A stretch of DNA of 64,000 nt from positions 372,001 through 436,000 of the forward strand of contig OZ025823.1 in NCBI GenBank assembly GCA_964019425.1, written 5' to 3'. Positions within the stretch are counted from its first letter, which is position 1. Each line of letters starts with the position of its first letter. The notes beneath the pieces are model-generated. The model was given only the letters and a program-made list of their open reading frames with translations, was not told the DNA's origin and did no database searches. Positions 20,618 to 31,591 of this stretch are shown here, piece by piece. The stretch comes from Flectonema sp. DT1601. Its lineage: Eukaryota; Euglenozoa; Diplonemea; Diplonemida; Diplonemidae. A program made the position numbers and the translations under genes.

Positions 20618-20929
20618 TTAGGATTTAGAGAACAATCTGTCCGAAGGGCTGTCGGTGACCAATACACATAAAAGGTCGAACCCTTGCGTAGGGCTTTCAT
20701 TACAGAAAGGACATTTGATTTGCTTGCGCCAATCGCTTAGCAGCGGGTGAAAACCGGATCTGAAAGTGGCAATTCTTTCTTCGTCAAGTCTGGGCATCCC
20801 AGAAGGATACTTCACTATTTTCCCCCCAGTGTATTTTAGGTACTGAGGAAAGCCACTCTTCCTGACAAGTTCAAGAATGTCCTTCTTCATGTCACTTTTG
20901 ATCCGCGATTTGTGCGTAGATGCAGTCAT
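20618..20929 (-). pseudogene. Possible LINE reverse-transcriptase C-terminal tail remnant
   Basis: A 103-codon frame from the ATG at 20929. The segment RIATFRSGFHPLLSDWRKQI followed by CPFC and a later Cys resembles the R.R.GH..L....R.....C..C motif after the reverse transcriptase in many non-LTR retrotransposons. No reverse transcriptase core is present within the window. It could instead belong to the adjacent CR-type relic. Confidence 0.25.
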
Positions 20930-20971
20930 GTGACAGGCGATCGGTTTCAGGTGTTTGTTTTTAGAAGACTC

Positions 20972-21413
20972 CTTCCCGACGAGAAGGGTTAATTAAAAGT
21001 TGCTCTTTGTTTGTTTTTTCTTCTTTCCATATATTCAGGAATGATCTCCGAAGTGTTTCCCGCTGGAGAGAATACTTTCAACTCAACCCAGCAGAATTGC
21101 ACTCCGTTCTACACGTGAACAGCAGTTTCTCGCAAACTCGACCAGACGAGAATCAAATAATATTATGATCTTTGACAACAGAGAGAGACCTCTGCAGCAC
21201 AACAACAGCTGCAGGTCCTTGGGAGCCGTCACTACGAAAACAGGTTGTGTGTGTTATTCGATGAAAGAGTATGTAGGATCACACCAAGGCACAGTAAACA
21301 CATTTCAGAATAGTGTAGATGTGCTGGTTAAATGTGATTCTTACTTTGCTATTGCGCGGTTGATAATACTGTTGAATTGAGATCAGGCTCAGTGCAATCA
21401 GCCTGTCCAGCGC
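20972..21413. repeat. Island repeat, copy A (3' part of unit)
   Basis: This 442-bp block recurs almost perfectly at 22201-22641. I see only a C/T change, a one-base indel and an A/G change. It includes a short plus-strand frame whose 71-residue translation is identical in both copies. Confidence 0.9.
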
Positions 21414-21633
21414 GTTTATTCAATCATGAGATTCGTCAAACTTTTACACCTCAGTTTATGACATCACACAAGTTACGCGAGACATCGTCCCCTTACATTA
21501 ATTATAATATACAAGAACTAAACCACAGGTATCTAGGACCTCCTTACGATGCGTTATGAAATTAGTAGTCCACCACATCCTGCCAAGTAAGTCCATTTAC
21601 TGTTGAAGGAGGCATTAGTATAGAATAAAGGAC

Positions 21634-21824
21634 AAAACAAGTGATTGGAATCTTGGAACAAAGGGAGTATCCTGACTACTGCACTGAAGTGGCAACAGCC
21701 AGGGCTGAGGAGTTCCTCTTCTCTCAAAACAAGGCAGAGATTGGTTTTCATGACTCTCGCAACCCTCCAACGCCTCTCAGAGATGTCTTCCCGACGAGAA
21801 GGGTTAATTAAAAGTTGCTCTTTT
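21634..21824. repeat. Island repeat, copy C (5' part of unit)
   Basis: About 190 bp matching 22049 to about 22235 with a handful of changes. It ends with the first 40 or so bases of the block called copy A, so it is the 5' part of the same longer unit. Confidence 0.85.
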
Positions 21825-22048
21825 CGCTTACATTACAGATTGCTATCACAAAAGCAAGTGAGTGACTGTACGACACGCAGGCAGATGGCGACAGAAAGCA
21901 TACAAACGACTACAATGAAGTTGGGAATAACAGAGAGCTCAGAGAATGTCAACGCTGTGTAGAATTACGAAAGTATCCGCAACACCCTTTTCGGGATTCG
22001 GAGTCCAGTGCCCTGGTATAATTCTATCATCATAGCAACAGGACGATT

Positions 22049-22641
22049 AAAACAAGTGATTGGAATCTTGGAACAAAGGGAGTATCCTGACTACTGCACT
22101 GAAGTGGCAACAGTCAGGGCTGAGGAGTTCCTCCCCCTCAAAACAAAGCAGAGATTGGTTTTCATGACTCTCGCAACCCTCCAACGCCTCTCAGAGATGT
22201 CTTCCCGATGAGAAGGGTTAATAAAAGTTGCTCTTTGTTTGTTTTTTCTTCTTTCCATATATTCAGGAATGATCTCCGAAGTGTTTCCCGCTGGAGAGAA
22301 TACTTTCAACTCAACCCAGCAGAATTGCACTCCGTTCTACACGTGAACAGCAGTTTCTCGCAAACTCGACCAGACGAGAATCAAATAATATTATGATCTT
22401 TGACAACAGAGAGAGACCTCTGCAGCACAACAACAGCTGCAGGTCCTTGGGAGCCGTCACTACGAAAACAGGTTGTGTGTGTTATTCGATGAAAGAGTAT
22501 GTAGGATCACACCAAGGCACAGTAAACACATTTCAGAATAGTGTAGATGTGCTGGTTAAATGTGATTCTTACTTTGCTATTGCGCGGTTGATAATACTGT
22601 TGAATTGAGATCGGGCTCAGTGCAATCAGCCTGTCCAGCGC
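22049..22641. repeat. Island repeat, longest copy (about 593 bp)
   Basis: Contains both the 5' part (as at 21634) and the 3' part (as at 20972) in continuous order, so it defines the fullest unit seen. A further about 30-bp piece of the same unit (CTTGGAACAAAGGGAGTATC onward) recurs at about 22686-22717. No coding function recognised. The unit may be a non-autonomous element or a fragment of a local gene family. Confidence 0.85.
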
Positions 22642-22878
22642 TTGCATTAGATTCCCATCACTGTGAGGTCACTTTGATATTTATCAATCTTGGAACAAAG
22701 GGAGTATCCTGACTACTGCCCAACTGTAAGTCTTTACTTTGTTCATCCATGTTATAGGTGGGGTATTGTTTGCTGAGAAGGGGATGAATTCGAAATAATA
22801 AAAGAACTCATCCAAAACTACACTCCTGCCCATCTATCGCCGATATGTATTGAAAAACCATGAATCTGTACGGTTCAT

Positions 22879-23997
22879 CTACTTGGCATTCTTGTTAGGA
22901 GGCATCCAAACAATGACATCGATACCCCACTTCGCTGCCAGATATGAAGAAGCAACTGCAGTAACAATTTGATCACTAAACTGCAACAGAGTAATAGCAG
23001 CTGTGAGAGTAACAATAAGCAACGAGGTACTGAGAGAGAGCAAGTCTCCAGTGTGAACAAATGAAACGTGAATAGCAGCATCAGTTCTAACAGCTCTGTG
23101 TGTTGAGTTAGAGCTTAGAATACGAGACTTACTATAAGTAGCTCCTGGAAGCTTTGCAGTCCGATATGTGTAATAAATCTCATCAACAGATGGAAACAAT
23201 GAACTCAAAGTAAACCATTCATAGTCAGACTGAGTCGCATGTGCTAAGGGTCGATTATGATATGCCAAAGTAACAAAAAGAACAACTCCCTTATCTCTCA
23301 AAGTTTTAACTGATCGATTTGCTGCAAGGAACGGTTCCTGCAGATTGACACCAGCTGATTGCAATAAAGTTTCAACTGAGAAGTAATCTGGTTCACCAGT
23401 TGTAAATCTCTGCTGTACAACATTAGTCGGGTCTACTATGTAGCCAGGTAATGAGGCGTGTGATCCCCACCAGGGATTGAACTGGTGAGAGTCAAAAGGA
23501 TGGTCATCAACCCATTCTTGATAAAACTTCGGAGATTGATAAATATGTTCTACTTCGAGATTAAACTTCTCCGCTCCAGCGACTCTCTTCATCACTTCAC
23601 TAGTTGTTCTCCATTTACATACATCACAAATCCTTTCTTGTTGTGATATCGTGTATGAAGTAGTGATAGAGATCATATTATTACCAGCCACCCTGTTGTT
23701 GTTGTCGTGTTCTACTTCATCCCACACTTCACAGATTTCTTCGTTTGTTATTTTATTTTGACAATAAGCAAATTGATGTGAGTCTATTGTTCTTCCAGGC
23801 ACCCTAAGATCAATTATAGTCAACCCTACAGGAACATCTGCGCTTAAATGTCCTCGGTCGACTATAATTACTTTACCAACCACAAAGACAATAGTTGCTA
23901 CAGTTAGTGTCACTTTCAGCCATGCTATTACTGGCTCTGAGTATCTAACTACCCGAGGTACATCAGTTCGGGAGAGACCTCGGAGGTTCCACGTCAT
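22879..23997 (-). CDS. P2X-like ATP-gated cation channel subunit
   Basis: 372 residues from the ATG at 23997, with a TTATCAG acceptor-like site 10 bases upstream. Topology is that of P2X receptors: short N-terminus, first membrane helix at about 28-48 running into GKVIIVDRGHLSADVP (compare the post-TM1 strand of P2X), a Cys-containing ectodomain of about 260 residues, a final VSFVHTGDLL segment, and a second helix at about 325-350 with an Asp (QFSDQIV) like the TM2 Asp of P2X. The stretch DLRVPG occupies the place of the ATP-binding KVKG motif but lacks the two lysines, so ATP binding is uncertain. P2X channels are known in several protists. The assignment is by pattern and could be wrong. 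Confidence 0.5.
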   Translation of the reverse strand: MTWNLRGLSRTDVPRVVRYSEPVIAWLKVTLTVATIVFVVGKVIIVDRGHLSADVPVGLTIIDLRVPGRTIDSHQFAYCQNKITNEEICEVWDEVEHDNNNRVAGNNMISITTSYTISQQERICDVCKWRTTSEVMKRVAGAEKFNLEVEHIYQSPKFYQEWVDDHPFDSHQFNPWWGSHASLPGYIVDPTNVVQQRFTTGEPDYFSVETLLQSAGVNLQEPFLAANRSVKTLRDKGVVLFVTLAYHNRPLAHATQSDYEWFTLSSLFPSVDEIYYTYRTAKLPGATYSKSRILSSNSTHRAVRTDAAIHVSFVHTGDLLSLSTSLLIVTLTAAITLLQFSDQIVTAVASSYLAAKWGIDVIVWMPPNKNAK

Positions 23998-25849
23998 GTG
24001 ACGTTTTCTGATAAGGAGAATTTGAAAAAATTAATTTTTTTGTATTTGTATATGAATGTACTAAATATAGTCGGGTTTATGTTGTTTGACACAGGCTGAC
24101 GAAAGAAAAGAGAATTCTAATAAAAAGCAAAAGCAGCTATTCTGTTTAAACACTGTTAAGAACATTCATATTGCTGGCCATAATTATATGGGTGGAACGG
24201 GAAAAGGAAACATGGATGGGTGGGGAGAATTTGGAATGGGTTGCGGGGTGAGGGAACTAAGCCGCCCAACTTCGTTCGCACACTCTCGTTTCTGTTTCTA
24301 TTCTACTGCATAATAAGTCACTCTGTTTTTTTTTTTTTTTTTTTGTTCCTTTTTTTTTGTTTTTTCGTTTCCTAAAAATTTTTTTTTTTTTTTTCTTTTT
24401 GCGTGACTTTTATTAAAAAAAAAAATCAAAAAAAAAATTAAGGGAAAAAGAAAAAAAAGAAAAAAAAGAAAAAAGAAAAAAAAAATTAACCGCAACTAAA
24501 TGATTTCTCAAACCGAATCAACGATGGTAAAAAATAAACACGCAGCATACCTTTTCAGATGTGATTGCGTACACGTCACGAATAATTTCTTTATGGGGTG
24601 TTTTTTTTTTTAAAAAAAAACAAGCCGAAGTCAACTACTGGGCCTTATAGGCTGCCACGAGTTCATCTTTTTTTCTTTCCCCCCTCCTTTTTTTTTTTTT
24701 TTTTTTTTTTTCCCCTCTATATTCCTGGGATACACACCACGAGAGCCAAGACGGAACGTTTCTTTCTTAGGCCACCCGATAAACAATAAATACGGCAGTG
24801 GGTGTAGCCAGGTGCGAGCTTGCAATGTCAGAATCTTGTAATTGTGTTTTTTTTTTAAATATACAAGATTTCTTTTACAAAAAATTACAATGCATCGAAG
24901 AGCAAAAAAAAAAAAAAAAAAAAAGGAAAAAGGAAAAAAAAAATTGTACGGAATGTCACTCTCATTGTTTTTTAATAAAACTTTCTTTTTTTTTGTTATT
25001 GTTGCTCATCAATGACTCAAAACAGATGCTCAAGCAGAACAGCTGGAGGAATATTATTCCCGATCCTGGCTTGTTTTTTTTTTTTTTTCAAAAGATACGA
25101 GGGAGATGTGTACAGGACAGGCGGATTCTTCGGCAATTTTTTCCTTTTTTTTTTTAGTAGCACTCAATTTTTTTTTTTTTTTTTCTTAATTCTTTGTTTT
25201 TTTAGTATCTAAAAAAAAAACGCCACAAACAAATTAGCTAACGAAAAATAGCGCATTTGGCACAACAGGGACCTCATATCTGAAAAACCGAACAACAAAA
25301 AAAAAAAAAAAAAAAAATTGACAACGCAAAAATAAAATAAAATAAAACGTTTTTTAACGAAAAATGCTACGAATAGTGCCCTCAATTTACGCTTGTGCAT
25401 CGTAAACATTGCGCGAGAGAATTCTCTTATTCTCCAAATTGTTGTAACTGCGCAGGCTCGCTTCTGCTTCATAAGTTTTGTGTGTATTCCAGTAAAGAAA
25501 ACCAGTGCATCTTCGTTCTGCCTTTTTTTTTGTTTCTGTTTCTGTGCTCGGGGGATTTTTGCAATATTCGTTCTGATCTAATTTACCAAGAAATTATGTG
25601 AAAATAAGCATTCTGGGGTCAGCAGGGGTCTTTTTTTTTTTTTTTTTTTTTGGTTTTTTTTTTTTTTTTGTTCCGACATAGAGTGAGTGAGACACGGGGG
25701 AAAGGGGATGGAAAGGGAACGGGGAAATTCTTGCTTTAAGAAAAAGGTAGCAGCAAGAAAAATCGTCATTGTAACATTTAGTGAGATCACCTAAAAGCAA
25801 GAGGTGACCTTACTAATATAGATAATTATTCCAAAAAACTATAGCACAT
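23998..25849. other. Long homopolymer-rich spacer
   Basis: About 1.85 kb packed with poly-T and poly-A runs (for example about 24326-24343, 24675-24712, 24905-24925, 25631-25669). A GC-richer patch lies at about 24190-24290. No gene, RNA or element recognised. Confidence 0.5.
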
Positions 25850-27307
25850 CTAACGCCTGTGCTCCTTGCTAGAACGACGTTCGCCCCGTTCAGCTCCATG
25901 ACGGCCCTCACGAGATTCCCTACGATGAGCACGGGAAGCATCCCTGTTGGTATTTATTTTTGACGGGTCAATAAAAAAAGATTTTTTTTTTTTTAAAAAG
26001 ACGCATGTTACATACTTATCCCTCTTAAGCTCACGCTTTCTCTTCGAAACTTCGTAATATAACTTGTCTCTGTACTCGTGAATGCTGTATTTTGTGTAGT
26101 CATCAAAGGCAATCGTGATCGGACCAGCGCAGGTTGGCTCTGAGTTAGGATCGTGAAACATTGACACAAATGGATGCTTAAGCGCTTCTTCAGCATTCAG
26201 TCTGCGAGAAGGATTAAAGTACAGAAGCTTTCTCATCATATCAATCGCCTCTGGGGATGCACGCGGATAAATCTCATTCAATTGTCGGTTTGGAACAGGA
26301 GGTAAATTATCAATCATAGTCTCGGCAAATGGCGAGTTAATCGACGCAATGTCAGCCTTACTTGGTACTCCAGTCACCGCAATAATTCTCTCTAACTGAT
26401 TCATCGTTGATGTCCCCGGAAACATTGGTTTCCCTGCTAATAATTCCCCAAGGATACAACCAATGCTCCACATATCTACTCCTTTGGTGTATTTTGTCGA
26501 TCCCAACAAGATTTCAGGCGCACGGTACCATCTGTTTTTTTGTGTTTATTTTATTTTATAGCTATTGATGTATCATAATAAAAAGTAGCATACCTTGTTG
26601 CGATGTAGTCAGTTAGTACCGGCTTTGCAGCCTGGTCTTTGTCAAGATTTGCTATAGATCTGGCAAGACCAAAGTCAGCTACCTTAACGTGGCATTCGGC
26701 GTTGAGAAGCAGGTTAGCCGGCTTAATGTCTCTGTGAAGAAGCTCACCGCTGTTGTTTTTTTGTTTTTGTTGTCATATTTTCTTTTTTAAATCAAACAAC
26801 TCACCTATTTTACAAAAAAAAATACAAACCTGTGAAGATATTTCAAAGTCTTCAATAATTGATATACAATGTAAGACTTGTGAATATCCTCTAGAATCCC
26901 AGCTCTTATAACTGCGTGTAAATCTGTTTCCATATATTCAAAAGTCAGATAGATGTCTTTATCGTTATCTGCTTTGTGGACGTTTTTCATCGTGATAATG
27001 TTATCGTGTTTCACAGACTGCAAAAACATAATCTCACGGAAGGTTCTGTTTTTTTTTTGTTTTTTTTTGGGTTTGGTGATTTTTTTTTTTTATTGCAATG
27101 ATTTGGGTTTTAATTATGTTTTTGTACATACCTTTGGGCATCTGTTGCATTTTGAAACGCGTCAAAGATCTTCTTTAGAGCTACTCGTTCTTTCTTTTTG
27201 GTATCCATCGCTAACCAAACAATACCGTAGGCTCCCTTACCCAGCATCTGGATAATCTGATATCTTTTTAACACATGAGGGTCTATCTCTCGTTGGTCTT
27301 TCGACAT
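25850..27307 (-). CDS. MAPK15: ERK7/8-type MAP kinase (MAPK15 family) with TDY activation loop; five exons
   Basis: Exons 27307-27132, 27045-26830, 26749-26594, 26531-26016 and 25943-25850 give 385 residues in frame. Introns are 86, 80, 62 and 72 bases with GTATGT, GTTTGT, GTATGC and GTATGT donors and CAG acceptors. Kinase motifs: GKGAYG (23-28), VALKK lysine (about 45), [27 protein letters not shown]. The N-lobe sequence around ALKKIFDAF and [13 protein letters not shown] is diagnostic for ERK7/8, a family tied to cilium length and basal bodies. The activation motif is TDY rather than the TEY of animal MAPK15. The tail after the kinase is short and Arg/Glu/Ser-rich, unlike long animal tails. 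The last intron is a multiple of three without a stop, so retention would still be translatable. Leader: TTTTTTTCTCAG 19 bases upstream. Confidence 0.93.
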
Positions 27308-27375
27308 CTTTGCTGTACTAAACTACCTGAGAAAAAAACATGATAACCAACTCTATGGAATAACAAATAATAGTA

Positions 27376-28641
27376 TCAAGTTAAAACGGTTCCTCGTATC
27401 TTTTTACGTTCAAACATTGTAACCGTATTTCGAAATACATCTACTGGAATTGATGTGTTAGTATCAACTAACAATTGACAAGCTTTATGAAGGATGTCAC
27501 TATGAATTAAATGACTACCCGTCGACAATGCTATTGCAATTGATTTCACATCCTTAACAGAAATAGCAAGTGTAACAAAGCTTGATTTAATACTTATGTG
27601 AGTACCAGAGGCAACATGTAATCGGTACATGTCTAGTGCTGTTTTATAACACGATGACTCTTTATTCCCATTAGCAATATCAATACTCCATTTGAGAAGC
27701 AGACAATGAGAATAGTTGTTAGGAACGCAATTGTACTCCTGAAAAAGTTCAAATGTTTTCATCATTTTTGAAGTTTTGTGACGTATATGGAGTTCTATGA
27801 TAATGTTAATAGCACTTGTAAGCATAATTACATCACCGTACACAACGCTATTTAATCTTTCAAGTAGAATCATAGCCTCGGGTATCGGTGAAGAAGTATT
27901 GAGAACGATAGTTATGGCAGCGTGATAGTGGTGTTTGGTAACTCCTTTTGGAAGCGTTTCACTCATTTTTAAAATATCATAGCATTGATTCATTGTGTCG
28001 CAGCTTGATAGCAATAATGTTATCATTCTGTCGGTCGGGATTTTAACTATTTTTAGAGATTTTTTGTAGATTTGAAGGCAATTTTCAAACGGCTCTCCAC
28101 AATTTATCGCCAACAACATCATATGTCCATAGACTGTGCTATCTATTTTGTATCGAGTTGAACGTTCTCTCATGACATTCGTGAAACCAATTTTATCCAT
28201 ACGCTTTGCCGTCACACACAACATCATGTCAAACGTCAACGAGGTTATAGCTATATTTCTGGTTAAGGCCTTTTGGTATAAGATGTCCATCTGTTTGTTC
28301 ATTTTTCTTCCGTGAAGATATTGAATACCAGTTTCGTAGACTCTTGGACCAACATCACAATTACTAGAATGAAGGGTTTCTATGTACTTTTCCAATTCTT
28401 GGTATCTGACGGTTGATCTTTTATGCTCTTTCTGTTCCGGCATAAAGATCGTTTTAAGCCAATCGGCAATCTCTGAGTCGCTGCTATTGAGTACCTTTGT
28501 AACGCTTATTTTCAATGACCATCTATCTCCGGCACTTTTTGCTAATGCTGATGCGTCTCCGCCACGTTCTCGTTTTATTTCTGCTTTTTTCAATGGAAAA
28601 TGATAAGCTCTCATCCCCAGCCTCACGACTGTTCGATGCAT
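27376..28641 (-). CDS. PPR-like helical-repeat protein, probably mitochondrial
   Basis: 421 residues from the ATG at 28641. The first 25 residues (MHRTVVRLGMRAYHFPLKK) are basic and free of acids, like a mitochondrial presequence. From about 90 to 410 the protein is alpha-helical with repeating pairs about 35 residues apart, for example VYETGIQYLHGRKMNKQMDI, TFDMMLCVTAKRMDKIGFTN and VYGHMMLLAINCGEPFENCL, the PPR spacing. An organelle RNA-processing role is inferred from the fold. CTTTTCTTCAACAG lies 29 bases upstream of the ATG, and the leader contains a start-stop element (ATGTAG at 28662-28657). Confidence 0.65.
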   Translation of the reverse strand: MHRTVVRLGMRAYHFPLKKAEIKRERGGDASALAKSAGDRWSLKISVTKVLNSSDSEIADWLKTIFMPEQKEHKRSTVRYQELEKYIETLHSSNCDVGPRVYETGIQYLHGRKMNKQMDILYQKALTRNIAITSLTFDMMLCVTAKRMDKIGFTNVMRERSTRYKIDSTVYGHMMLLAINCGEPFENCLQIYKKSLKIVKIPTDRMITLLLSSCDTMNQCYDILKMSETLPKGVTKHHYHAAITIVLNTSSPIPEAMILLERLNSVVYGDVIMLTSAINIIIELHIRHKTSKMMKTFELFQEYNCVPNNYSHCLLLKWSIDIANGNKESSCYKTALDMYRLHVASGTHISIKSSFVTLAISVKDVKSIAIALSTGSHLIHSDILHKACQLLVDTNTSIPVDVFRNTVTMFERKKIRGTVLT

Positions 28642-28715
28642 CTTGTGTATTGATAGCTACATGGTCAGAACTGTTGAAGAAAAGTTTTTTATTTTATATT
28701 TTTATCAGAACGAAC

Positions 28716-28748
<33 letters not shown>

Positions 28749-29010
28749 GGTGGTGATATTATTGTTTCTGAAGTAACCATCATTGAGGGCTGAAGACAGA
28801 GATGGTAATTAAAACAGTTTCGGCTAATGAGGAAGGGTTTTTTTTTTTTTTTTTTTTTTTTTTTAGTAAACTTAAATTCTAGTTAAGAATTATGAACACT
28901 TCCAAAGGATGCGCGTAGCAAACTACAATCTCGTTACCTCAAAAATTGTGGAAAGAAGAAATCTTTTTTTCCCCGTGTTAAGGATAAGGCTCACAGGAGT
29001 CCTTAACAAA
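28642..29010. other. Spacer
   Basis: Dominated by two T runs (about 28720-28746 and 28840-28864). Otherwise leader of the PPR-like gene and 3' UTR of the SMYD gene. Confidence 0.5.
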
Positions 29011-31591
29011 CTATTTGTTCTCACGTAGAATTCTGATGGCTTCTCTGCATTCCACGACCTCTGGTTGTTCACCATCACCATAAAAATTAGAAAATATTTT
29101 CGCTGCAGTTTCAAGAGAACTGTCAGCTAATTCTGCCTCAGAACACTTAGCGGCAAGACCAGCTAGTTTTAAGTGTTCGTGTGCTACTTCAATTTCAGAA
29201 TCTCCCTGAACGTATATCGTCGATTCGACAGATGACTTACAGTGTACTAATGCTTTACCATACTCACCTACTGAGGCATAACATTCAGCGATGGAGTCGT
29301 GGGTCTTTGCAACAACAAATGAAGTTCTGTGTTTTCCGATAAATATTTCCTTTAGAAGAATATCAAGGGAGGCTTCCAGGGCTGGGAGTGCCTGATTTAT
29401 TGTGTTTTATTATTATTTAGTTGATTGTGTTATGCAAAAGTATCTAAATAAATTAATCACATACATCTCTGTGCCTTCCTTCTCGTAGCATCCTCCTCCC
29501 CTTTTGGTAGTAAGTTGATGCTTTGACCATGAGTTCTTCTTTTTCTTCTGTAAGCTGTTTTTATTTATTTATTTTTTTATTTTTTATTTTTTTTCCTTCT
29601 TGAAGACTGAATTACCTACCAACAGAACAACCCGTTATAACTGTTACAATAAACAGGTCCCTGATCAGGTTAATTACCATCCATACATGGAATCTTCCTA
29701 CTCCTATTTCAGGACTTGTACTGCCACTAACAACAACCAAAGGCTGACTTCCCTCAGAGAACGCAGATAATTAAAACAACGAAGGCTAAGGAGAGCTGTT
29801 AAAGATAATGGAAGGAAGAAGTGTTCTCAGATGTGGTACCCAAATGCAAGACTAAGCTGCCATCCTTTGAAGTGAAACAAAATAATGATTTAAGACTTCT
29901 GTCTTAAATTCTTTGAATGAAATATCAGAACTATCTCCAAGTTCGTAATAAAGTAAAGCACATACTGGTTCCTCCTTTTCAGTCTTGCACGCCTCACAGT
30001 TACAAAAGAAGTTGTACTGATTTTGGAGCGCCTCACGACGATTCTTGACAGAGTGAATTTTATTTTTGTGTGGTCCATAGCAGATTGTAATTTCAGTTCC
30101 TTTTAAGATGGATCTGGTGGCACGAAGATTGAGTCGACGGAAAGCACTGTGTGGACCACCAACAAAGTTCAAGACGCTGTTCGGATCACACGAATGGTTC
30201 ACAAGAGATGTAATAGGAAATATTCCGGTTGCGACCTTTCTTTGTTCGATGCTGTGCAGTCCGGGTTCCTTGCTGTTGAGTCGGAGGAGTTTTGAAATTG
30301 AAATACCATTTGTGAGGATTTGTTGCATAGCTCTCTTAACACTTTCAGCCATCTCCCACAATGCATTTAATGGCATTGAACCTCCTTCAGATGTGTTGGA
30401 TATCTTCTGATGAAGCAATCCAACAGCACCACAATGATACGCAAAGACAGTAGCTGCTGACTCATTACCTCCAATGTGTAAGAGAGTCTTGTCAGTTTCA
30501 CGAGTGTGACCTTCCAGTGATTTTAAATAGTCTTTAAATTGTGAAGGCATTTTCCAAGACCATCCGCTGATTGCTTTGGTGGTTGATTCATGTTTTTCTG
30601 GTGGAGAAACATATCTCAATATGACTCTGAAGGCTAACAGGATATCAAGTGGACAAACTAAGAAAAAAGGCGATTTTGATTCAAGTTCTCCGTACGCTTT
30701 CCATGCATGATCAGCACAAATAGTTGAGCAGTATAGTCCTCTTGATCTGCGAACAGTGTGATGGTGTGATGGATACAAGTTTGGAGTGTGATGAAGACAC
30801 CAGTCGCAATGAGTAAATACATGTTCACTTTTAATGATTGCAGCTGCTGCATCTTCAACAACCAGCTTAGACCCAGCATTGATATCTTTCTTAGCTAAAA
30901 CACGACGACCTATTCCTGGAATGTGAATAACGTCCAACTGATCTCCTTCAATTACCGACGGTTTTGGTTCAGTTCGATCCCCTCTGTCTTTGTCAGCAAC
31001 CGTTTCAATTAATTTATTAATTTCATCACCTTTTGGGTGCTCAACTCCTTCTAAAGAAGCATTCTCTGAATAAACAATGTCCAAGTTACAAAGCTCCTCA
31101 TCACAATCTAACTTCGCCAATGAATGTCCTCTTCTGTAGTATGCCTTTTGATAAAAAGGGTTTTCTGAAACTGCTTTATTAGAATCGATAACAGCATGTT
31201 CGTATAGCTCCATGTTGTGTAAACAAGTCGCTCTATTGGTGTATAGAATTGCTAGCTTTTTTGAGTCCTTCGTGTCGTGTGTTGCTCTGGTGTAACATAG
31301 AACTGCCTTCTCGTATTGTTTTTGTTTAAATGCCTGTGCTCCTTGTGATTTCCAGTCATCATATCGCTTCTCTGTTGCTTTTGATCCTTCGGCAGCAGCT
31401 TCTATAAATTTATCAAAACTCTCAAACAGACTGCTATTCTTATCTGATATAATTGAATGTAATTCTTCGACTGTCATGCCATTAGTGAAGTGACTACCTG
31501 CTGCTTGTATCCACTGAGAAAGTTCTCCGTCTATCTGATCATTTGGAAGCTTCTTTTTTTGCTGTTGTTGTTGTTGTTGTGGCTGAGCCAT
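29011..31591 (-). CDS. SMYD-type SET-MYND lysine methyltransferase with N-terminal TPRs; three exons
   Basis: Model: exons 31591-29966, 29554-29465 and 29391-29011, about 698 residues. The first reading frame stays open past the donor (GTATGT at 29965) to 29852, which would give a false C-terminus. Evidence for the later exons: they continue in phase (EEP joins LTEEKEELMVKASTYYQKG) and encode the TPR-like C-terminal domain of SMYD proteins (SIAECYASVGEYGKALVHC). Domains: TPRs at about 80-170, split SET with a MYND finger at about 265-305 (CDWC...YCSTIC), the NHSCDPN motif, ITICYG, and a post-SET CNCEAC. TPRs before SET resemble SMYD4. Intron 1 is long (411 bases) and could hide another exon; intron 2 is 73 bases. 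The leader has TTTTCTTCAAACAG 13 bases upstream. Confidence 0.85.

Noticed and set aside
24598-25212. Several small frames in the homopolymer-rich spacer
   Set aside because: All consist of Phe/Lys runs from poly-T/poly-A.
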